DNA from: Lentisphaerota bacterium
GTDB taxonomy: Bacteria > Verrucomicrobiota > Lentisphaeria > Victivallales > Victivallaceae
Assembly: GCA_024225035.1 (NCBI GenBank)
Contig: JAAEMX010000393.1
Location: forward strand, 1-64,000
DNA length: 64,000 bases
Reading direction: 5' to 3'
Positions 35,624-45,277 of this stretch are shown here, piece after piece; the first letter of the stretch is position 1, and every line of letters starts with the position of its first letter. Made by a program: the position numbers and the translations under genes. The notes beneath the pieces are model-generated. The model was given only the letters and a program-made list of their open reading frames with translations, had not been told where the DNA came from and searched no databases.

Positions 35624-36574
35624 TTATGTATTTAAAGGTTGAGGAGTCCTGGTGGCAATAAAATTTGCAAGGCAATATTCTTTTACAAATAGCGTTTTTG
35701 CATAAAAGTCATTCACATCATCAGCAACATCCCAGCCTTGAGAACTATATTCGTTTTCTAAAATGCTGGTGAGGTAAACAAAATTTTCAGTTACCGCTTC
35801 AAAATTTTTAATTGCCTTTATAGAAGGAAGTTTTTGCATATCCTGAAATTCTCTTACAAAACGAAAATGGTCAATTGCCAAATACAAGTTCAGCATCAGG
35901 GTTTCCCATCTCTCTTGCTGTTTGTCACCTAATTCGAATGAACGAGACGCTCTATACAACTCTGCCATCTTTTTTAAATCTAAAAACGCATCTTGCAATT
36001 TTTGCTGTTCGCTCTTGTTGTATTTACTGCTGATCGCATTATAGAAAAACTTATAATCAAACAGTGACAGTTCTTCTTTTGCGGAACTGCTTGAATCATA
36101 AACATAATCACGTTGACCGATTACATGGATCTCGGTAGAATCATTATAAAAATCGTACTTTACATTATAGTCCTGTACTTGCTCTATCAGATCTTCTAAA
36201 CTTGTCCATTGCTTTTCAACTCTCAAATATGGAATTTTCTCGTCCAGTATTTCCATGAAACTCTGAGATTTTTCAATAGCCTTATTCCTTTCTGAATTAC
36301 TATACCCAAAGACCAAATTTGGAGCATTCTGTCCTGCTTGATAGACATCATATAATATGGAAGTGTTATTCTGATAGCTGTATTGAGCCAATCCTTCATT
36401 TAAAGGCAAATGTCGATTTTTCATATTTGTCATAGCTATTTCAGCAGCCAATTCCGGGGTATGACTGTTGTTTTTCAAATCATAAACTACAACTGTAATG
36501 TTATCAGGAATTATAATATTTGAAAATCCGTTAAAAGAATTAGTCAGGCAAGTAAGTATTTCTCTTTTCATCAT
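35624..36574 (-). CDS. unknown protein (316 aa), neighbour of the effector-like gene
   Basis: The start at 36574 is preferred because GAGGTGATT lies directly upstream of two adjacent ATGs (36574 and 36571); a longer frame begins at 36667 without such a site. No signal peptide, membrane segment or known motif. The first 60 residues contain beta strands (NIIIPDNITVVVYDL), and the rest is acidic and mostly helical with many aromatic residues. It is 180 bp upstream of, and co-directional with, the FYVE-like/papain-like gene. A chaperone or partner role for that protein is conceivable but not supported by sequence. Confidence 0.55.
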   Translation of the reverse strand: MMKREILTCLTNSFNGFSNIIIPDNITVVVYDLKNNSHTPELAAEIAMTNMKNRHLPLNEGLAQYSYQNNTSILYDVYQAGQNAPNLVFGYSNSERNKAIEKSQSFMEILDEKIPYLRVEKQWTSLEDLIEQVQDYNVKYDFYNDSTEIHVIGQRDYVYDSSSSAKEELSLFDYKFFYNAISSKYNKSEQQKLQDAFLDLKKMAELYRASRSFELGDKQQERWETLMLNLYLAIDHFRFVREFQDMQKLPSIKAIKNFEAVTENFVYLTSILENEYSSQGWDVADDVNDFYAKTLFVKEYCLANFIATRTPQPLNT

Positions 36575-36971
36575 AATCACCTCAAATGAATTTAAGCAAG
36601 CTTTTAGCGTTAACGTACGCTGTAACAAAAATCTCTTAATAATTTCATCTTGTGAAATAAACGACAATCAACTTATTTTATTTTGACAATATAGACAAAT
36701 TATCCAAGTTTTTTCTTAAAAGAGGTACTATTAGTATTTTAGTTACTTTGCTATATAAATAGACAATATTTTCCCCCTCAAAGTTCATATATTGAATGGC
36801 ATTTAAGTGCGAATTTCAGCTAACCCCTTTTCATAAAACACTTAGGGCCATCACAATTATAATAACCGGAAACAAATAATTGTATTACTGACTTTATCGG
36901 CTAAATTAACGAAAGGCTAATTTAAACTGATAATTGCGTTAAACTCAGTATTTAATTACTAGGGGATCATT
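36575..36971. other. divergent intergenic region between the unknown gene and pdc
   Basis: About 400 bp, AT-rich, expected to carry promoters in both directions. AGGGG just before 36972 serves as the pdc ribosome binding site. No ORF, hairpin with T-run or recognisable operator was found. Confidence 0.5.
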
Positions 36972-38621
36972 ATGAGAAAATTACCTTTAGCTGAATATCT
37001 ATTACTTCGTCTTAGAGAGTTAAATATTGACCATATTTTTGGAGTTCCGGGTGATTATAACCTGTCCTTTCTGGACAAAATCGTTGAGTACCCGGACATC
37101 GAATGGGTTGGCAACTGTAATGAATTAAACGCAGCCTATGCTGCTGACGGCTATGCCAGAGTACGCGGAGCCGCGGCCCTCGTAACCACCTTCGGGGTTG
37201 GTGAACTCAGTGCTATAAATGGACTAGCAGGAGCCTTTTCTGAACATATACCTTTAGTCAGTATTGTCGGAATGCCATCTTCTTCAACTCAGCATGCTCA
37301 TGTAATAGTTCATCATACACTCGGGAATACCGACTTTCGCGTTTTCGCTGAAATGGCAGGGAAAATCACCTGTGGTCAAGCCATTTTGAACAAATCGAAT
37401 GCAGTTAATGCTATCAACGAACTGTTGATCCGGGCAGTACGGTATAAACGTCCTGTTTACCTTGGAATTCCGAGTGATATGTTCATGACTGAACTTGAAA
37501 CTGAAATAACACCTCTAAAACTGGAAACGCCTAAGTCAGACCCTAACGCCTTAGACGAAGCAGCAAATGCCGCCGCTGAGCTGATCATGCAGTCAAGACG
37601 CCCAGTGATGCTTATTGACCTTGACTCCGAACGCTTTAACATGAAGTACCTTATAAAAGAATTTCTGGAAGCAACAAACTTTCCGGCGGTAACCCGCCCT
37701 ATGGGCAAAGGCGTGCTTGATGAATCATACACGAATTTTCTGGGATTTGACTGTGGTGATTTCAGCGCTCCTGAATTGCGCGCACGCCTGGAAAGTTCAG
37801 ATTGTGTTGTATCCGTGGGGACTAAACAGTCAGACTTTAACACCGGAAACTTCACCTCAACCTTGAATTTGAATACCGTAATTGATATTCAAAGCAATCA
37901 TGTTCGTGTTAGACATGCGGTTTTTGACAATGTTTTTTACTCTGATTTTCTTATGTACCTTAAAGATAAAATTAATAAGAAAATTGATACTGAAAAACTA
38001 CCACATCCTGATATTATAAAGTACAAAGCGGAAAATCGGCAATTATCTCAAGAACGTTTCTGGCAGCGTGCTGCTGATTTTATCAAATCCGATTCCATTT
38101 TAGTTTGCGAAACAGGAACCTCGCTTTTTGGAATTTTTCAGCAGAAACTACCGGAAAATATAAAATTTATTGGGCAGGCGCTCTGGGCATCCATTGGCTA
38201 CTCAGTTGGAGCAGCCCTGGGAGCCGCAGTCGCGGCACCGAAAAAAGATGTAGTATTGTTTGTAGGTGACGGCTCTCTTCAGCTTACAGCCCAAGCAATT
38301 TCAACAATGCTGCGGCTCAAACTCAACCCTATAATTTTTGTTATCAATAATGATGGCTACACTGTGGAAAGGTTAATTCATGGTGCACATCAACCTTTCA
38401 ATGATATAATGAACTGGCAATACACCAAACTCCCTGAAACATTTAACGGAGAAAGCTGGACTGTTCGTGTCAGCACTGAAACTGAGCTGGAAAAAGCATT
38501 AAGTGAAATACATGAGCACAGAGACAAACTTCGTATGGTTGAAGTAGTCATGGATAAATTCGATGCGCCAGAGCTTCTTGAAAAAATTGGAGGGGCTTGC
38601 GCGGATTTAAACCGTTATTAA
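36972..38621 (+). CDS. pyruvate/indolepyruvate decarboxylase (TPP enzyme)
   Basis: 549 aa, the size of pyruvate and indolepyruvate decarboxylases. It converts a 2-oxo acid to an aldehyde plus CO2. The start LRELNIDHIFGVPGDYNL, the catalytic Glu in GNCNELNAAYAADGYAR (about 47-63), the His-His pair in VIVHHTLGN (about 110-118) and the TPP motif GDGSLQLTA-INNDGYTVE (about 434-465) are all present. These features set it apart from acetolactate synthase. With pyruvate the product would be acetaldehyde for ethanol formation; with indolepyruvate, indole acetaldehyde. No alcohol dehydrogenase lies next to it. Bacterial PDC is uncommon. AGGGG before the ATG. Confidence 0.88.
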   Translation: MRKLPLAEYLLLRLRELNIDHIFGVPGDYNLSFLDKIVEYPDIEWVGNCNELNAAYAADGYARVRGAAALVTTFGVGELSAINGLAGAFSEHIPLVSIVGMPSSSTQHAHVIVHHTLGNTDFRVFAEMAGKITCGQAILNKSNAVNAINELLIRAVRYKRPVYLGIPSDMFMTELETEITPLKLETPKSDPNALDEAANAAAELIMQSRRPVMLIDLDSERFNMKYLIKEFLEATNFPAVTRPMGKGVLDESYTNFLGFDCGDFSAPELRARLESSDCVVSVGTKQSDFNTGNFTSTLNLNTVIDIQSNHVRVRHAVFDNVFYSDFLMYLKDKINKKIDTEKLPHPDIIKYKAENRQLSQERFWQRAADFIKSDSILVCETGTSLFGIFQQKLPENIKFIGQALWASIGYSVGAALGAAVAAPKKDVVLFVGDGSLQLTAQAISTMLRLKLNPIIFVINNDGYTVERLIHGAHQPFNDIMNWQYTKLPETFNGESWTVRVSTETELEKALSEIHEHRDKLRMVEVVMDKFDAPELLEKIGGACADLNRY

Positions 38622-38688
38622 TTGAAATTCATTAATATGTAAACTATTGTTTCTATATATACAATGTCGAGAAATTTGTGAGGATGAT

Positions 38689-39381
38689 ATGAATAAACAA
38701 TCTTTTTTTGTTGCTGTCACGTCGTTAGCCGGTACTTTAATGCTTTGCTCGTGTTCAAGTACACCTGAGTACAATACTGATAACAAAGACAGCAAAAAGC
38801 AGCTTCCGGCTCTTGAGAAAGCCATTGCTTTAGGACAAAGTAAGTCCGTAGAAACAATGCTCAAAAACGGCGCTCCTGTAAACGCGCGCAATCCGCAAAG
38901 TGGCTGGTCCCCACTGATTTCCTCAATATACTTTGGCAACTGGAAAGTTTCTGAAGAATTGATTAAAGGCGGAGCAGATGTCAATCTCACAGATAAAATG
39001 CAGCGCACTCCGCTAATGTGGTGTGCCATGCGCGGCGACAAAAATATTGCAAAACTGCTGATTGAAAGCGGCGCCAAAGTAAATGACCGGGATATGTATG
39101 GACGTAACGCTTTCCAATACGCTATAGCTTATAAAAAAGATGACTTAGCTCTTTTCCTCATTCGTGCCGGACGCAAACCGCACACTCTAAGAATTAATAC
39201 TGAAAAATATGAGAAGATACAGACTGAAAAGCGCAAAAAGGAAGAACTGGAACAAGAAAAAGCCAAACAAGCTGAAACAGTATCTTCAACAGCTAAACAG
39301 CAACCTCAGGCAAGTCAAAATACTCCTGAAAAAGCTAAGTTCATTTTACAGGATTCAACGAAAACTCAGACTAAAAACTGA
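38689..39381 (+). CDS. ankyrin-repeat lipoprotein
   Basis: The start at 38689 is set by GAGGATG upstream and gives a proper signal peptide. The N-terminus MNKQSFFVAVTSLAG, then LMLCSCSS, is a lipoprotein signal with the modified Cys near residue 23, so the protein should be membrane-anchored outside the cytoplasm. Residues about 65-165 form three ankyrin repeats (SGWSPLISSIYFG, QRTPLMWCAMRGD, YGRNAFQYAIAYK). The tail is Lys/Glu/Gln-rich and likely extended. It probably binds another envelope protein. It converges on, and overlaps by 11 bp, the end of the YhaN-like gene. Confidence 0.85.
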   Translation: MNKQSFFVAVTSLAGTLMLCSCSSTPEYNTDNKDSKKQLPALEKAIALGQSKSVETMLKNGAPVNARNPQSGWSPLISSIYFGNWKVSEELIKGGADVNLTDKMQRTPLMWCAMRGDKNIAKLLIESGAKVNDRDMYGRNAFQYAIAYKKDDLALFLIRAGRKPHTLRINTEKYEKIQTEKRKKEELEQEKAKQAETVSSTAKQQPQASQNTPEKAKFILQDSTKTQTKN

Positions 39382-42007
39382 CCTCAGAGGCCCCGTTTTT
39401 AAGTAAAATATCACGCACAAATTTGTGACAGGTCAACATGATAACTTGACGCTTTTCTGCAAATTTGTTCAGAGTCTTAACAGCAGTCTGCAGCCGTTGC
39501 TGGTCAAAATTGACAAGGATATCGTCAAAAACAACTGGCAACGCTTCAGTTTGCTGTTCATATTGTTCAATAAGCCCCAAACGCATAGCCAAGTAAAGCT
39601 GTTCACGAGTACCACGGCTTAGCTGGGTTACATTCATCATAGTTTTGTTTGAAGTTAAAATCTGCAGTTCGTCTGACTCTAAAGGTTTACTGATCCCAAT
39701 ATAACGTCCACTGGTAAAGTTCTTGAAAATCTCTGAAGCCTGTCGCAGCACTTCCGGCTGTTTTTCCCGCTCATATCTCGCAATAGATTTATTTAAAATT
39801 GTATTGGCAGTAACATAAACAGCCCATTCCCCAGCGGCATCACGTACTTGCTGAATAACTCTTTCACGTTCATTCCGCAACTGGATTAATTGATCGTCAG
39901 AAGTTATATTTTGCAGTTCATTCTCTATACTGCCACGCTTTGCGTTCAACTCATCAATCTTCTGTCCGAGTTGATTTTTATCTGATTTCACCTCTGCAAT
40001 CTGCTCTTCCAGCACATCCAAAGATAAATCGTTCAACAAATTATTCAATTTATTAGTATCCAGCTCTTCACAGAATATTTCGCACAATCTCTCAAAATGC
40101 CTGCTTTGAGCATCTTTCAAACTTTCACGCTTTTTGCTTAGGTTATGAGCTTCTTTAAATGAAAGAAACGAATCTAAATTATATTTTTTAAGGTATTCAG
40201 AATAAGTTTTACTCGCAGCAGCATATCGTTTTTGAAGTTCAACAACATTATTTTTTGTTTCTGAACATCGCTTATTGAGACTGTTTTTTTCAGTATTTAA
40301 TGCCTCATTTGCTCTGGCTGCACTAGCTATCACATTAATATCTGCAGGAATATCACCACTAGGCAATACCGAAGGAATCATGGCAGAAATTACCCTAACT
40401 CTTTGCTTAATTCCTTCCTGCCATCCATTAGCAACTTCAACTTCTTTCTCAAGACCCTGTTTTTCCGTTTCAAGTTTGGATAAATTTTGACATTTTTCAG
40501 AGTACTTTAATACGGTATCAGGCTGCATTTTTCGGCTAAGACTAGCTGAATCAAGCCAGTCTGCCCAATCTTTCTCAAGCTGGTTATCTTCTTCTTTCGC
40601 GTCAACATCATTTTCATGACCCTTGTTACACATCAAAACGGCTATAATCGAAATAAAAGTAATAACCCACAGCGCGTATGCGTTGTTTTTCATGCCAATT
40701 TCCAGGAAGACTCCGCCGGCAATTAAAGAAATAATAGCTGCAGCAAGGCATATCTTCTTGAGAACCTTATTATCAAAACGCATTTTAGATTGTTGCTGAA
40801 GCACCTGCTCCAAATTTTGAGAGGCAATTTCTTCCTGGCGCTGAATATCAAAGCGCTGCCTGAATACCTCCAAATCACTTTGTTGTTTTAAAGTGAGCGG
40901 AGAATTTATCCCGTTTAACGCTATTCCTGTTACCTCTTCTTTCGCAAACATTATATCGCTATTCAAGCGCTCAATACTTTTTTCACGAGCCTTAATCGCA
41001 CCTGTTTCCATGCGATAACGCTCAATACTTCCCTGCAGAGCAATAACTTCAGAAGCATTTGCTAGAAGTTCGTTATTTATAACTATTTCTTCATACTCTA
41101 AATTAAGTTTTTCGCATTCAACTTTATGATCGGCAAGCTTATTCTCAGACAGGTCTAATCTCGTTTTCAACTCACGTAATTCTTCCAGCTCGCTGTCACC
41201 AACCTCAGGAGTATCCGGGAAGTTTTTCAACTGCCCCTGACATGTTTTAAATTTAAGGTATTCTCCTGAAGCATCGCGTTTACGTTCATACCCCCGCAAC
41301 TGGTTGCCAAGCTTTTTGTCCTGCTCCCGCAATTTATTTAATTCTGCAGAAACAGCTTCCTGTTGTCCAATAAGCTCTTCATACTGATCTATTGACGAAC
41401 CAGCTTCGGTTATTTTACTGTTCAAATCAGACAGTTGTTTCTTTAAGGATGCAAAAATCTGATTCTGCCCCCTTGGCTTAAAAATATCATCGGCACTTGC
41501 TGCAAACCGTTTTTTTATCACAGCTAGAGACACTCCGTCAATATCCATTCCTGCGCCGTAAATCCGGCTTTTGATATCATCGTCGGAAAGAGAGTCCACG
41601 GAATAAAGTTCTTCAATAGAAACTGCAAAAACATTGCGGTAAAAGATTTCACCGGCACGTAAAATAGTTTTTAAATCTTCAGGATTTTTAGAAGTTCTAC
41701 CGTCATGCCATGTAATCAGAACATCCCCACCCTTGCGCCAGTTTTTGCGCTCTATGATAACATCTTCACCATTATCAAGTACACACTCCAGTCTACCTCC
41801 GGGGGCATTCCCGTTTACAGGCTCAAATCTATTAAAATTCTTTTTTTTAGGAGGAAACCCGAAAAGAATACGACGAACAAACTCAAAAAGGGTTGTCTTG
41901 CCATGTTCGTTTGGCCCGTACAGGACATTAATGCCTTTGCCGAGCCCATTGCTTTTACGATCGCTTAAGCTGCCGTAATTATCTATAAATATTGCCTTAA
42001 TAATCAA
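39371..42007 (-). CDS. YhaN-like AAA/SMC-type ATPase
   Basis: 878 aa Rad50/SbcC-related ATPase. Walker A is LYGPNEHGKTTLFEF (about 29-43), the long middle is coiled coil, and two membrane-type segments sit between (about 407-424 and 434-448; AAAIISLIAGGVFLEI, ALWVITFISIIAVLM). The C-terminal ABC signature is TQLSRGTREQLYLAMR and Walker B is LPVVFDDILVNFD. The mid-coil membrane pair is typical of YhaN rather than SbcC. It starts with TTG, overlapping the TGA of the upstream nuclease gene by 4 nt (TTGA), so translation is coupled. Together they should form a DNA-end-processing complex like Mre11-Rad50. Confidence 0.85.
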   Translation of the reverse strand: MIIKAIFIDNYGSLSDRKSNGLGKGINVLYGPNEHGKTTLFEFVRRILFGFPPKKKNFNRFEPVNGNAPGGRLECVLDNGEDVIIERKNWRKGGDVLITWHDGRTSKNPEDLKTILRAGEIFYRNVFAVSIEELYSVDSLSDDDIKSRIYGAGMDIDGVSLAVIKKRFAASADDIFKPRGQNQIFASLKKQLSDLNSKITEAGSSIDQYEELIGQQEAVSAELNKLREQDKKLGNQLRGYERKRDASGEYLKFKTCQGQLKNFPDTPEVGDSELEELRELKTRLDLSENKLADHKVECEKLNLEYEEIVINNELLANASEVIALQGSIERYRMETGAIKAREKSIERLNSDIMFAKEEVTGIALNGINSPLTLKQQSDLEVFRQRFDIQRQEEIASQNLEQVLQQQSKMRFDNKVLKKICLAAAIISLIAGGVFLEIGMKNNAYALWVITFISIIAVLMCNKGHENDVDAKEEDNQLEKDWADWLDSASLSRKMQPDTVLKYSEKCQNLSKLETEKQGLEKEVEVANGWQEGIKQRVRVISAMIPSVLPSGDIPADINVIASAARANEALNTEKNSLNKRCSETKNNVVELQKRYAAASKTYSEYLKKYNLDSFLSFKEAHNLSKKRESLKDAQSRHFERLCEIFCEELDTNKLNNLLNDLSLDVLEEQIAEVKSDKNQLGQKIDELNAKRGSIENELQNITSDDQLIQLRNERERVIQQVRDAAGEWAVYVTANTILNKSIARYEREKQPEVLRQASEIFKNFTSGRYIGISKPLESDELQILTSNKTMMNVTQLSRGTREQLYLAMRLGLIEQYEQQTEALPVVFDDILVNFDQQRLQTAVKTLNKFAEKRQVIMLTCHKFVRDILLKNGASEVSF

Positions 42008-43242
42008 TGTTCAACATCTCCAACCAGGCGGTCAAGTAGCAAATCCTCAGCCTTTAATAAAATATGCTCAAGTTCATCATCAGAAAATGTATCAAGCTCA
42101 CGACAGCTTCTGCTAATGGTGGACAACTCACTTTTCAATGATTGCAGGTTTTCTAAAGATCGTAATTTTTCCGTTTCCTCAAGGACTTCAGCCGGGAATC
42201 CACTTGAGTTACGCAAAGAGTCTTTATCAATATCATTTCGAGTGTCAATGCTGATCCTGTCAACAAAACATCCCTGAAGACATACATTGCAAAGGTCATC
42301 CAAGTCTTCTTTACCAGCAGAACGCAACTCTCTATGCAGAGCGGTACGTCCAGTTAAGATAAGGCGCAAAATAATCTCCCTGCCCTCTGCTTCTTTCAAC
42401 ACCGCACTTCTAAGGACATCAAGTCTTTCTTGCACTTCTCTTATTTCAGTACATCCGCTTATATCCAAATTTTCCTGAAAGTAACGCACTTTATCTACTG
42501 CTACAAATTTAATTTCTGGCTCAGCATTGGCTTCAAGCCGTACTAAGCAGCATCCTTTTGCACCGGTTTCACGCGGGCTGGTACCTTGAGAACACCCCGG
42601 GTAAACCACTGCAGGTGAAAAAAAAATCAAAACATTAAAAGAGTGTACATGGCCGATAGCCCAATAATCAAAATCTGTCTTTTCAAGGTCTTTCAACTGA
42701 CATGGCGCATAAGATTTTATGTCCAAAGAGCCAACGTCTGTATGCAGTAATGCTATAGAAGGCAAATTATCTTCAGGGGCTTTAAAACTTTTAGCCAGAT
42801 TCTTTTTGACATTGGCGGTAGGAAAGCTGACACCGGTAATAGTTGCCAGAGGCTCTCCCCCATTCTCAAAGACTTCAGTCTGCGGTTCTCCAGCTTCAAA
42901 AATACAAACAGAGTCAGGGAGTTTCACCGTCTGCGACCAATTATCAAGCGGGTCATGGTTTCCGCAAACTATATAACTTTTAATCTTATGAGAATCCAAC
43001 CTGATCAGTTGATCTCGTAGAAATAGACGGCTTTTCAAACTGCGGTCTTCGGTATCAAAAAGGTCTCCGGCAATCAATACAAAGTCAACATTGTTATCAA
43101 TTGCCAGATTAATTATGGACGCAAAAGCATCGAAAGTGGCTGCAGTAAGTTTTCCGGCAAGCCCGGTATCATTTGAGGCTACTCCTTTGAACGAGCAGCC
43201 TAAATGAATGTCTGAGCAGTGAACAAACCGGATCGGGCGCAT
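42004..43242 (-). CDS. YhaO-like metallophosphoesterase (SbcD/Mre11 family)
   Basis: 412 aa. It has the calcineurin-like motifs of DNA repair nucleases: FVHCSDIHLG (about 6-15), LIAGDLFDTED (about 57-67), YIVCGNHDPLD (about 95-105) and WAIGHVHSF (about 193-201). The C-terminal cap is helical. The ATG overlaps the TAA of the upstream permease gene by one base (TAATG) and follows GGGAGG, so it belongs to the permease-nuclease-ATPase operon. It is expected to be the nuclease partner of the YhaN-like ATPase. Confidence 0.88.
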   Translation of the reverse strand: MRPIRFVHCSDIHLGCSFKGVASNDTGLAGKLTAATFDAFASIINLAIDNNVDFVLIAGDLFDTEDRSLKSRLFLRDQLIRLDSHKIKSYIVCGNHDPLDNWSQTVKLPDSVCIFEAGEPQTEVFENGGEPLATITGVSFPTANVKKNLAKSFKAPEDNLPSIALLHTDVGSLDIKSYAPCQLKDLEKTDFDYWAIGHVHSFNVLIFFSPAVVYPGCSQGTSPRETGAKGCCLVRLEANAEPEIKFVAVDKVRYFQENLDISGCTEIREVQERLDVLRSAVLKEAEGREIILRLILTGRTALHRELRSAGKEDLDDLCNVCLQGCFVDRISIDTRNDIDKDSLRNSSGFPAEVLEETEKLRSLENLQSLKSELSTISRSCRELDTFSDDELEHILLKAEDLLLDRLVGDVEH

Positions 43243-45089
43243 TATACCTCCCGCTTACGTTTACCGAGCAGCAGCAAGTCTCTAACCTGCTTTTCTGTTC
43301 TGGCAGCCATCCAGGCCGCGTCAAAACGCTGATTCTGAATGATTTGAGCAATTGCAGCCAAAGCTTTGAGGTGGCGGTTACGCTGATCGCGAGTACCAAT
43401 CAATACAAAAATTGCACCGACATTACTGTTATTTCCACCAAAATCAGCTCCTTTAATACATTTAACGATAAAGAGTTTAAAGCGATTTTCGCCTTCCAGG
43501 ATAATATGTGGAATAGCCACTGTAGGGGTGATTGCTGTACTACTTTCCAACTCACGTTCCTTGATAAGTCCGTGCATTTTAACAGGATCCATGTCAAACA
43601 TTGGCCCTATGTCTTCAGCTATCTTTTTAAACAGATCATCAGAAGTCATAGCTTCTTCATAAGTAAAAACCGGAGCCATTTCAACCAGCATATCAAAGTC
43701 ATCCTTAACCAGTTCATCTCGCTGGCGTATAATTTCACGCAGTTCTCCCTCAAGGCCGTGTGTGTCAAGACGCTTGTTTTTCATCCTTCCAACAAGGTGG
43801 AGCAGCGCAAACTCACGGCTTACTTTTCGTCCGAAGAAAACATATATAATTAAGGCAAGACCAATAATTATCAGAGAAATTTCAACAGCCTCCATTCCCA
43901 TCTTGACAATCATAAAGATAAACACACCAAGATTGAGAAACGGCAGGAACGGATAAAGCGGCATTTTAAAGGAAGGACGATAATTCTGAATACGGCTTTC
44001 GCGCAGAATAATAACCGCCAGATTTGTTAAAACATAAGACAACAGAATTACTGTTGACGCGGCTTTTACCAACGTATCAATCTTTAATAAAAGTGAAAGG
44101 ATAATGAATGTACCTGTCACCAGAATAGCATTTAAAGGAGTTTTCAGCCTGCCATTTACAGTACTCATAAATCTCGGCAAAAGTTCATCACGACTCAATG
44201 CCAATGGGAAACGGGATGACGCCATAATACCGGCATTTGCGGTAGTAATAAAAGCAAGCAGAGCTCCTACTGTAACTACATAATACCCAAAATTACCATG
44301 GTAAATTCTCGCTGCATCAGCAAGTGGAGTCATGGAGCCGGTAAGTTTTTCTGCCGGCATAATACCAACAGTAACCATTAGAATTAAGGTATACAGTAAT
44401 GTAACGACAAATACCGAAGCAATCATGCCAAGCGGAATATTGCGCCGCGGCTTTTTCACTTCCTCAGAAATACTTGATACGTTCAGCAAGCCTCCAAAGG
44501 AAACAAAAACAAACGCTGCTACACTAAAAAGTGCAGCTCCTGATTGCCCCTCATTAACAAATGGCTCAAACTGCAGTACAGATACTTTCGGCATCAGAAA
44601 TATCACATACCCACCCAGGATAACCATCAGGGCAGCAACCATAACTATTTCCAGCCAGGCGGCTTCTTTGGTTCCTACTATGTTTATGCCTACAAAAAGA
44701 ATAGCTGCTATAATAGCGCATAGTGTGAGGTTCCAGCCGAACATCACACGGGCAACCTCAGCTAAACCGAATATGGCAAAAGACGTTTTTAGAGATAAAG
44801 CGAACCAGCTGAGAAAACCCGAAATAGTTCCAGCCAGCGGCCCAAGGCTTCGTTCAATGTAGTAATAACTGCCGCCCGCCTTAGGCATGGCTGTCGACAG
44901 CTCTATCACGGCAAGCGTACCGAGTAATGCAAAAATACCCGCAATCAGGTAAGATACAAAAACTCCGGGGCCAACTTCTCTAAAGGCAAGCCCAGGAAGA
45001 ATAAATATACCGGAACTGATCATCGCACCGGATGAAATACAGAATACATCCAACGCGCCCAGATTTTTGATAAGCTTGTGCTTGGTCAT
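43242..45089 (-). CDS. APC-family amino acid permease with C-terminal PTS EIIA-like domain
   Basis: The start at 45089 (MTKHKLIKNLGALDVF) is preferred over a longer frame from 45230, whose first 47 residues do not fit the family. About 615 aa: twelve membrane helices (residues 10-430; SGAMISSGIFILPG is the helix-1 substrate loop) and a cytoplasmic C-terminal domain of about 150 residues. The C-terminal part resembles a fructose/mannitol-type PTS EIIA domain with TVAIPH, where the His is the phosphorylation site in true EIIA. Such fusions suggest regulation of amino-acid uptake by PTS-like phosphorylation, or a sensor-only domain. First gene of an operon with the YhaO- and YhaN-like genes. Confidence 0.85.
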   Translation of the reverse strand: MTKHKLIKNLGALDVFCISSGAMISSGIFILPGLAFREVGPGVFVSYLIAGIFALLGTLAVIELSTAMPKAGGSYYYIERSLGPLAGTISGFLSWFALSLKTSFAIFGLAEVARVMFGWNLTLCAIIAAILFVGINIVGTKEAAWLEIVMVAALMVILGGYVIFLMPKVSVLQFEPFVNEGQSGAALFSVAAFVFVSFGGLLNVSSISEEVKKPRRNIPLGMIASVFVVTLLYTLILMVTVGIMPAEKLTGSMTPLADAARIYHGNFGYYVVTVGALLAFITTANAGIMASSRFPLALSRDELLPRFMSTVNGRLKTPLNAILVTGTFIILSLLLKIDTLVKAASTVILLSYVLTNLAVIILRESRIQNYRPSFKMPLYPFLPFLNLGVFIFMIVKMGMEAVEISLIIIGLALIIYVFFGRKVSREFALLHLVGRMKNKRLDTHGLEGELREIIRQRDELVKDDFDMLVEMAPVFTYEEAMTSDDLFKKIAEDIGPMFDMDPVKMHGLIKERELESSTAITPTVAIPHIILEGENRFKLFIVKCIKGADFGGNNSNVGAIFVLIGTRDQRNRHLKALAAIAQIIQNQRFDAAWMAARTEKQVRDLLLLGKRKREV

Positions 45090-45226
45090 AATCTCGCTCT
45101 TTTCATTAGAATTGCTAGTTATTCCTACCCTGTGGAACAATATCACCACCCCAAGATTATGCAAACTTTGTAATATAAAAAAAAGAGCAGGCAATACATG
45201 CTTCACCTGTTCAATACAAACGCAGA

Positions 45227-45257
45227 ACATCCCATACCAACGTGGGGTACAGGATGT
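45227..45257 (-). terminator. hairpin after gltA, weak terminator candidate
   Basis: ACATCC (45227-45232) pairs with GGATGT (45252-45257), with a partial inner TACC/GGTA stem. It lies 20 nt past the gltA stop. No T-run follows on the minus strand, so termination efficiency is doubtful. Confidence 0.4.
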
Positions 45258-45277
45258 TGCGACAAATAATAGATATT

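Noticed and set aside
36972-38621. Acetolactate synthase
   Set aside because: The His-His pair (VIVHHTLGN) and the N-terminal motif fit the pyruvate/indolepyruvate decarboxylase group, and no small regulatory subunit gene is present.
39371-43242. Anti-phage defence pair (nuclease plus SMC-like ATPase)
   Set aside because: The proteins match the widespread YhaO/YhaN repair type, and there is no other defence gene beside them.
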